Shown: in pieces, positions 58,140-64,000 of the stretch | Layout: the number at the start of each line of letters is the position of its first letter | Position numbering within the stretch: position 1 is the first letter of the stretch | DNA from: Papaver somniferum | Taxonomy: Eukaryota > Streptophyta > Magnoliopsida > Ranunculales > Papaveraceae | Reading direction: 5' to 3' | Assembly (NCBI RefSeq): GCF_003573695.1 | Contig: NC_039359.1 | Location: 156,356,210 to 156,420,209 of the forward strand | DNA length: 64,000 nt | Made by a program: the position numbers and the translations under genes | Notes under the pieces: generated by a model | What the model was told of the DNA's origin: nothing | Databases searched by the model: none | What the model saw: the letters and a program-made list of their open reading frames with translations, nothing else

Positions 58140-58928
58140 TGATGATATTCTGGTGTTGATTCATTGGCTCAAAACCTTCGGGTTTATCATGGCCTCATCT
58201 AACAACTCCATGCGAGGCGTTTGCGCATGGGATATAAGTATTAAGGAAAACAAAACGTATAAGTAAACATCCATGGAGCTAAATAAATGTAAAGTGCTGA
58301 AATATAAATAAGACCAAGGTTTACGTGGTTCAGCACTAAGGCCTACATCCACGGGGTTTGTTGTTTTACTATGTTCTTCACGGTTACATGAATAGTCGAA
58401 TGACTTTTGGATTTACATGTTTCTCTCTTCTAAGTGATTAACTTACCCTTGCAATCTCTCTCTCTCTCTCTCTCCTTCTCTCCCTGATTTTTCCGATCCC
58501 CCTTCCTCTTGGTGGAGATTGGGTATTTATAAGGTTAGAACGTGGGACCCATCTCTGAAGACCGTTGGAACCTTATCTTCTTGTGTCCTTGCGTCCATCC
58601 CGCGGAGGTCTGCGTTTGCCCCTTGATCCCGCAGAAGCATCCTCGCTCGTTCCACAGGTTGGTCGACACGTACACTGCTCAGAGTGTTTAATGCGGGTAG
58701 TTGAGGGGTCTGCTCGTGTCAGACAAGTGTCTTCTGCCCCTGTCAGTCCGTGTCAGCTAACTTTCTCTCCACCGTTGATCTTAGCTTCTCTTTTGGGGAT
58801 GAGATAAAGTAACTCCTCGGGGTTTATTTGGTGTTTCGTGACGCATCATGTTTTGATGTTTTGGCCTGCATGCTTTCCACGTATCTTTTTATATACACGT
58901 GTCTGATAGTGAGATATATGTGTACACA
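58135..58928 (-). repeat. 3' LTR of Gypsy-2
   Basis: TGTGATGATG...GTGTACACA on the plus strand, 794 bp, nearly the length of the Gypsy-1 LTR. In element sense it begins TGTGTACACA, directly after a polypurine tract. It contains ACGTGGTTC and CCTACATCCACGG (58323-58354), a TATAAATA on the minus strand near 58526, and a (CT)n run at 58456-58477. Confidence 0.8.
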
Positions 58929-58945
58929 ATTTGCCCCTTTTCTTC
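58929..58945 (-). promoter_or_regulatory. polypurine tract of Gypsy-2
   Basis: GAAGAAAAGGGGCAAAT on the minus strand abuts the LTR start; it primes plus-strand DNA synthesis and fixes the element's orientation. Confidence 0.75.
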
Positions 58946-59202
58946 GGGCTTGAATGACTAATGGGTGCCTTGAAGAAAAACTATCGTCGCATATTCTTCT
59001 CACTCCTAATAACTTCTCCTAGATACTTGGGCACGTCTTTTATTCGTGCATTAACTGCTTATGTAACGGGCACGTTTCCCATTCCTCCCTTAATTTCCTT
59101 CTCTTTCTTTCGGGTATTTTAAGGATAGAAAGAAAATTTAATTTCATTCTTCCTAAACACTCTCTCAGTTTTCATTCTTTTTTCAGCCCTTAAATTTTTG
59201 TG

Positions 59203-59306
59203 TCTTCATTGAACCGTGACCTTAAATTCTCTGTCAGTCTTCATTGCACCTGTGATCTTAAATTCTCTGTCAGTCTTCACTGGACCTGTGATCTTAAATT
59301 TTCTCC
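59203..59306. repeat. three-copy tandem repeat of about 36 bp
   Basis: Units TCTTCATTG(C/A)ACC(T)GTGA(T/C)CTTAAATTCTC in the leader of the antisense ORF; the third unit is slightly diverged. Confidence 0.75.
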
Positions 59307-59674
59307 ACCTTAGCATTAATCAACGCCCGCTTCCCTGTTTGTTTCTTCTACTGCTGTGTGTTTTTGCCGGTAAGTTTTCTTTTCTTTATTTCCACTGTTT
59401 TACGCTGGTTGATTTGTGAATTCTCTGCTACTGTTGTTCCTTGTGTGATGAAGAACTCTTCTGATGCTTGCATACTAGATTTGCCCCTGTTCTTCATCTT
59501 AAATTAAGGAAGCCACTACTTCGAGGGTGTGAATTTTATGAAATTTTGAGCATGTATACTAATTTTAGGGTTTTCTGCGTTATCGCTGTGTGTATTGCTA
59601 TGGATGTGGTTTTTGATCTTTGGTATGTTTTTTGATTGTGTGTAACTTGTTCTTGATTTATTCTTTTCGCAGCC

Positions 59675-62600
59675 ATGTCTGACCGTCCGCGGCTTACTTA
59701 TCATACTCCTGATTTGGGCTATCGAGATCTCCTCCGCGTCGAGAGTCTCAAGATGATGTTCGTCGGAGTCGAGTTTCTTTCTGGAGCGAAAGCCTCGTCC
59801 TCTAGGGAAGAGATTCTTCCGATAATTACGTCTGGTTCCCGAAGAGTCTTCGATTCGCTCGACGGCTCGTCCTCGTGATGATACTAGGAGTACGCAGGCT
59901 CCGTCCGGCGCTGTTGCTTTTGACATTCCTCCTCTACGTTCGTTAGTGCCCGAGAATCATCTGCGGTCTTCTCCAACTTTTAAAGGAAGAATACGAAGGG
60001 TGTAGCTCCTAGGGCTGAATCTTCAAAGAATCCCCCGTGAAGAGAGAAAGGCTTCGGAAGCGTTCGTTAGTTCATCCCGGCCCGCCGAGGAGGAGGATGA
60101 GGCCTGCTCCCTTGATAAGCAGTTCTCTGTTAGTAGGAAAAAAGTAACCTTCAAGCAAATCGATCTCGAAATATTCAAGGAAAAGCACGAGCTTCAATCC
60201 TTCGGGGTTCGTTTTCTATCCCTTGAGGATGATATTACGTATGAGCTGATCTCCAAGTATGAGTTCGATGAATTTCATTTGTTAACGACGGTTGGAGCAT
60301 TCGAAGCTGGTCTTATGCTGCCGTTGTACAAATCAGGTGATTCCTTCTACTATGACGTGCTCGCTAGTCGTGAGGCTCTTCCACCAATACTCACAGCCGT
60401 TCCGTATCCCAACTATCGGGGAATTATCTCCGCGCCCTGAAGGAATGCTATCTGCGGAGTAAGGGGGAAACGTCGATGACTTGTTACGTCCCCAATCCCA
60501 TGGAGAAGGAATGGTATACTCCTGAGAATTTCAATAACTCCTTCGGTGATTACGTCAATAGTAGGAATCGCAAGCCGTGGAGTGTCAGCCTTCGGAATCT
60601 CCCTGCTCCTCGGGCGAGATTCGTCTGTTAAATGAGGTCAGCGATGCCAAGCTGAAGTATGTTCCTGGCACGGAGGCGTCCAGTCGTCGGAAACTCTTCC
60701 CCGCGCGAGAGAGGATCAAGCGCGATCATGACTACGAGTGGCACGCCACCGTTATCGAGATAGTTGGTCCGTGGGCTTACGGTTGGATTCCTGGTCCCCG
60801 CGGTTGGCGGCCTACCGAGAATAGTAAGCCGCGCGAGTCTCCTCCTGTTCGCTATGGAGATTTCTGTCCCTGGCGTCTGAACTTTGCGGGTATGAATTTT
60901 CCTTATGCCCTGACGTCGTAGAGGGAGACGAGGAGGATGGTTCCGGTGCTATACTCCCACCGAAGAATACCTCAGCTGCTCAGGTACGCGATTCTAGCTG
61001 CGCTTCTTTTTTAGAACTTCCATCAGTCGGGAAAAATAATTCTTTTTGTGGTGTTGGTTTCAGGTGTTGAAGAAGAAAAAGATTAGGCCGAAGCAGTCTT
61101 CTACTACTGTGGGCGAGGTTGAAGCCCAAGAAGAAGTTACTAGTCCAGTGAACGAAGAGTTTGCTGAGGATGAGATTACAGATGGGGAGGAACGTACTGG
61201 TACCTCCCCTATCAATGTCGAAGAAGAGGTCTTCGCTGGTCATGCTGGTGATGAAGGAAGGAACAAAGCCGTGGTGGCTGATGACGTTGTTATCGGGGAT
61301 GTTTCCGTCCCTGCTGGTGATGTCGCGGATACCCTTCCCGCTTCTCAAGAATTTTCTTTTGATCGGATGTATCCACGGGGGAGTTCTTTGACGAAGCCCT
61401 CGATTTTCCCGAGGACTTCTCTTTACTTTCCCCCAATGATGATTGGGATGTTCTTGGTGGTGATGGTAATGGGACGCTACTGTAGAAGATGTTGGTGCGG
61501 AGGAGCCTGCTGTGCATGTAGGCGCGGAGGAGCATGCCAACATTTGTGCTGAGGGGGTCGTGTCAGAGAAGGAAAATCTGTCATTGCGCCTGCTGATAAT
61601 CTTCCCCAGTCGCCGACGTCTGAGGGTGAGGACGCCATCATGGATTGGTTCAAGGAAAAGAATCTTCTATTTGTCTCTCATCCCGCTCCTGTTGTTGCTG
61701 GGGAAAAGGAATCAACCGCGTATACCCGTCGCATGATGGAGATGTCTTCTAAGGCGCGGGTCTGAAGCCTGGGGAAAAAGGTTGACTGTTCCCGAAGCTA
61801 CCCTTGTGCCGGAGCCTCCTACTTCCGTTGCCGATATGATGGCCATCGCCGACGGGTATCAATATGGCTTTCCGCAGCAGCGTGTGCTGGAGGTAAATTT
61901 TCGTACATACTTCTACGTGACGATCAATGCTTCGGTGAAATAATGTTTTGTCATCTTGATGTGTAGATGATGAGGAGTGAGCATTGTAACCACGTGCTGT
62001 ATCAGTTCTTCAAAGCGAAATCTCTGAAGCTCGAGGCTAAGCTTCGTCACGAGAAAAGGAATTATCTGCGGCTGAGGTGGAAATAGAAGAACTGAAGAAA
62101 AGCCTTAAGGAGAAAGAAAAGCTGGGTGAAGCAGAGGCCGGTCTTCGTTCAGAACTTGTTGCAGTGCGCGCTGAGTTAGAGCAAACTCGTAGCCAAGTTT
62201 CCACTTTCACAGGTTTGGTTCTTTTCCCTCGCCGTATGTCGTCATTCTTTATTTTAGTTGTTCTGTCTGAGTCTCCCCACCCTATCTCCAGTGGGTGGCG
62301 TCCCCGAGCTGATATGGCTTCGAAACGAAAGAGCTCGGCAAAAATCTCGTATTAGAGATTTGGTTGAGAAAATTAAGAGTGAAGCTAAGAAATGGGATGC
62401 TCGGGCTGAGGTATGGCGCGCGCGGCATGTTCAGATGGTCGACATGCAAAATCTGTACAACCATGATCGTGCTTTATTTAATGGCACACTGCTGTGGACC
62501 CGATAATCTGCGGGAAGCCCGTGAGCGTACTTCCTTGTTGGAATCTAGGATTCAGCTGGGAAGAAGAATTACAGACGGCTCGATCCATTCCTCTTTCAGG

Positions 62601-63421
62601 GGTCCAGGATAATATGCTCTGTCTTGCCAGAGAAAGAGATGATGCTCGTGCTGAAGTCTACGCTCTCAGCAATGCTCTTTCCGCGTCCGTGCCGACGTAG
62701 CTCGTCATGCTGAGTCTGAGAGGAATCTTGAAGTGTGCATGTACAGACTCAGCAAAGGGGTCTCAGAGATAAATAAAGAGGTCGACCACCTTCGTCATAT
62801 GGACTCGATGAAGCAGGTAGAATTAGATGCCTGTCAATTTACTCTCACCAACCTTCAACTAGACTATAAGAAATTATCCGCGGAATATGACATCTTGATG
62901 AAGCGCGAGATGCGGTTGTTAATGAGTATGAAGAGGCTTCGGCTTGTGTCGAAGGTATAATCCCATTTCATCGAGTGTGACCTTTTTTTTTCTACGCTAA
63001 CTCCGTGGTGTTGTCTTTTTCAGAGCTCGAGGGACGCCTTCGCGTCACAAATGAAAAACTTGAAAAGGCTCAATCTTCCTTAGCGCAGCAGGAAGAACAG
63101 ACCAATCACTTCAAGAATTTAGCAGCAACCCGCGAGGAGGCCGTTGGTGCTGCTTCTAGAGAAGTGAATCGGCTATCTTCGTTATTATCCCAAGCCCAAC
63201 AGCGGACAACAGTTATTAAGCACAAGGCTCGTTGTCAATTGGCTGAGGAGACGAACAAGATGCTGGAGAGGATAGAACTTGGCCTAAGGAGAACATGGTC
63301 TCGTGAAGAACTATCCTCGTCGTCCCGTTCCTTCTGCCTTGCCCAGCTCCTCGGGCCCTCTTCTGGTGGGAGCGTCCCATCAAGTCTTCGGAATAATCCT
63401 GCCGATGGGGCCGCCATCTAG
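59675..63421 (+). pseudogene. antisense extra ORF of Gypsy-2: coiled-coil protein, frameshifted
   Basis: The ATG at 59675 directly follows an acceptor TTCGCAG. The first block (59675-60430, several frame changes) is basic, then has ITYELISKYEFDEFH and LMLPLYKSG. The conserved block IEIVGPWAYGW follows near 60750. An intron (60982-61063) leads to an acidic linker, further introns lie near 61893-61966 and 62958-63023, and a long charged coiled coil with E/K/R-rich helices runs from about 62050 to the stop at 63419-63421. Architecture, intron placement and strand relative to the element match the copy at 1145-3752, but sequence identity is low, so they are different families of one lineage. This copy keeps its ATG. 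Frameshifts near 59870, 60440, 61760 and 62500 make it unlikely to be translated whole. Function unknown. Confidence 0.7.
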
Positions 63422-64000
63422 GTAGAGACCGCAGCATTTGTAGGGTCCGCGGCAATTATCCTTTTTTGTAATCATGTAACAAGGATATTTTTTGCTGATA
63501 TCCTGTAAAAGGAATATTTTTTGATTGTGTATCCTTGAATTTGGCCTTTCACTTCTTGTAATCATCCTTTATGAAATGAATCCTCTTCTTGATATACCTG
63601 CAATGTTGTTTTTTTTTTTTTTAAGCATTTGTGAAAAAACAAAACAAAAGTTTTTAAGTGTTTGGTGCGATACTGAAGGAAGGTACCTTCGTGATCGTCT
63701 TGAGACCTGTCACCCCGCTGGCGAATCCTGGGCCAGAGGATTCCCAGACGGTGGGGGCCGGGGCAACGTTCTAGGATATGGGATTAAAATATTTACACAC
63801 CCATTCCGTCGACCCGTTGCCTTAAGATTGGTTGGGTATCTCTTTCTGCTGGGTGCCTTCCCCCTGGTCCTACACTTATGGACACTGATGGGGGAGCCCT
63901 GAGAGATTGTAGATTAACTACTTTCCCCAATATTGTGGTAGATTCCACTGACTTGATAATTTGAAAGCTTGTTTGATTGATAAGTTGAGGCCTGCAATTC
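63422..64000. other. 3' flank of the antisense ORF; element continues off the window
   Basis: A leader-like stretch with repeated GGATATTTTTTG-type sequence near 63480-63530 and a T-run. No integrase or reverse transcriptase of the minus-strand element is visible yet; it should lie to the right. Confidence 0.5.

Overview
The window is nuclear DNA of a flowering plant, almost certainly a eudicot. It holds plant-type LTR retrotransposons, Mutator-like, hAT and Harbinger-like DNA transposons, LINEs, a tRNA-derived SINE and a TAS3-type trans-acting siRNA locus, and introns are common. I cannot assign a species from sequence alone. Nearly everything is mobile-element sequence in various states of decay. 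Conventional host-gene material is sparse: a possible 5' leader at the left edge, an unrecognised two-exon gene near 11.2 kb, the TAS3 locus near 18.1 kb, exons with a TAF2-like segment near 20.6-21.1 kb, and the first part of a small secreted-peptide gene near 58.0 kb.

Layout. About 0.9-9.7 kb is a decayed minus-strand Ty3/gypsy element: an LTR at 8885-9680, a primer-binding site, gag-protease, a scrap of reverse transcriptase, and a multi-exon coiled-coil ORF in antisense (plus strand). From 9.7 to 16.6 kb lie a 421-bp MITE, a CACTA-like end, a gene with a LINE inserted three codons before its stop, a SINE, a 2.3-kb MULE with a FAR1-like ORF and palindrome arrays, and a non-autonomous hAT. 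From 16.6 to 21.7 kb is mostly non-coding, with the TAS3 locus (minus strand) and the TAF2-containing exons. From 21.7 to 26.0 kb there are a hAT MITE and two truncated LINEs, one split by a hAT.

From 26.4 to 45.1 kb there is a four-layer nest. A minisatellite was entered by a coding-less LTR element (26867-44245, target duplication GCAAC). Its 5' LTR was entered by a 12.5-kb MULE (26980-39434, TTATCCAAA). The MULE transposase exon was entered by a 2.4-kb hAT (29234-31621, GGTACTCT). The MULE carries a second, convergent gene encoding an Ulp1-like cysteine protease, as in Kaonashi-type MULEs. A 5.0-kb Ty1/copia element follows at 45069-50063, then a 7.0-kb degenerate copia element at 50643-57595 that contains a solo LTR. 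The right edge (58135-64000) is the 3' LTR and antisense coiled-coil ORF of a second minus-strand gypsy element whose gag-pol lies beyond the window.

The most notable non-transposon feature is the TAS3 locus: two miR390-complementary sites on the minus strand, the upstream one with central mismatches, flank a tasiR-ARF-like 21-mer that sits exactly in the 21-nt register set by the downstream site. The most notable transposon feature is that two unrelated MULEs each carry a private, many-copy family of short palindromes in their introns and spacers.
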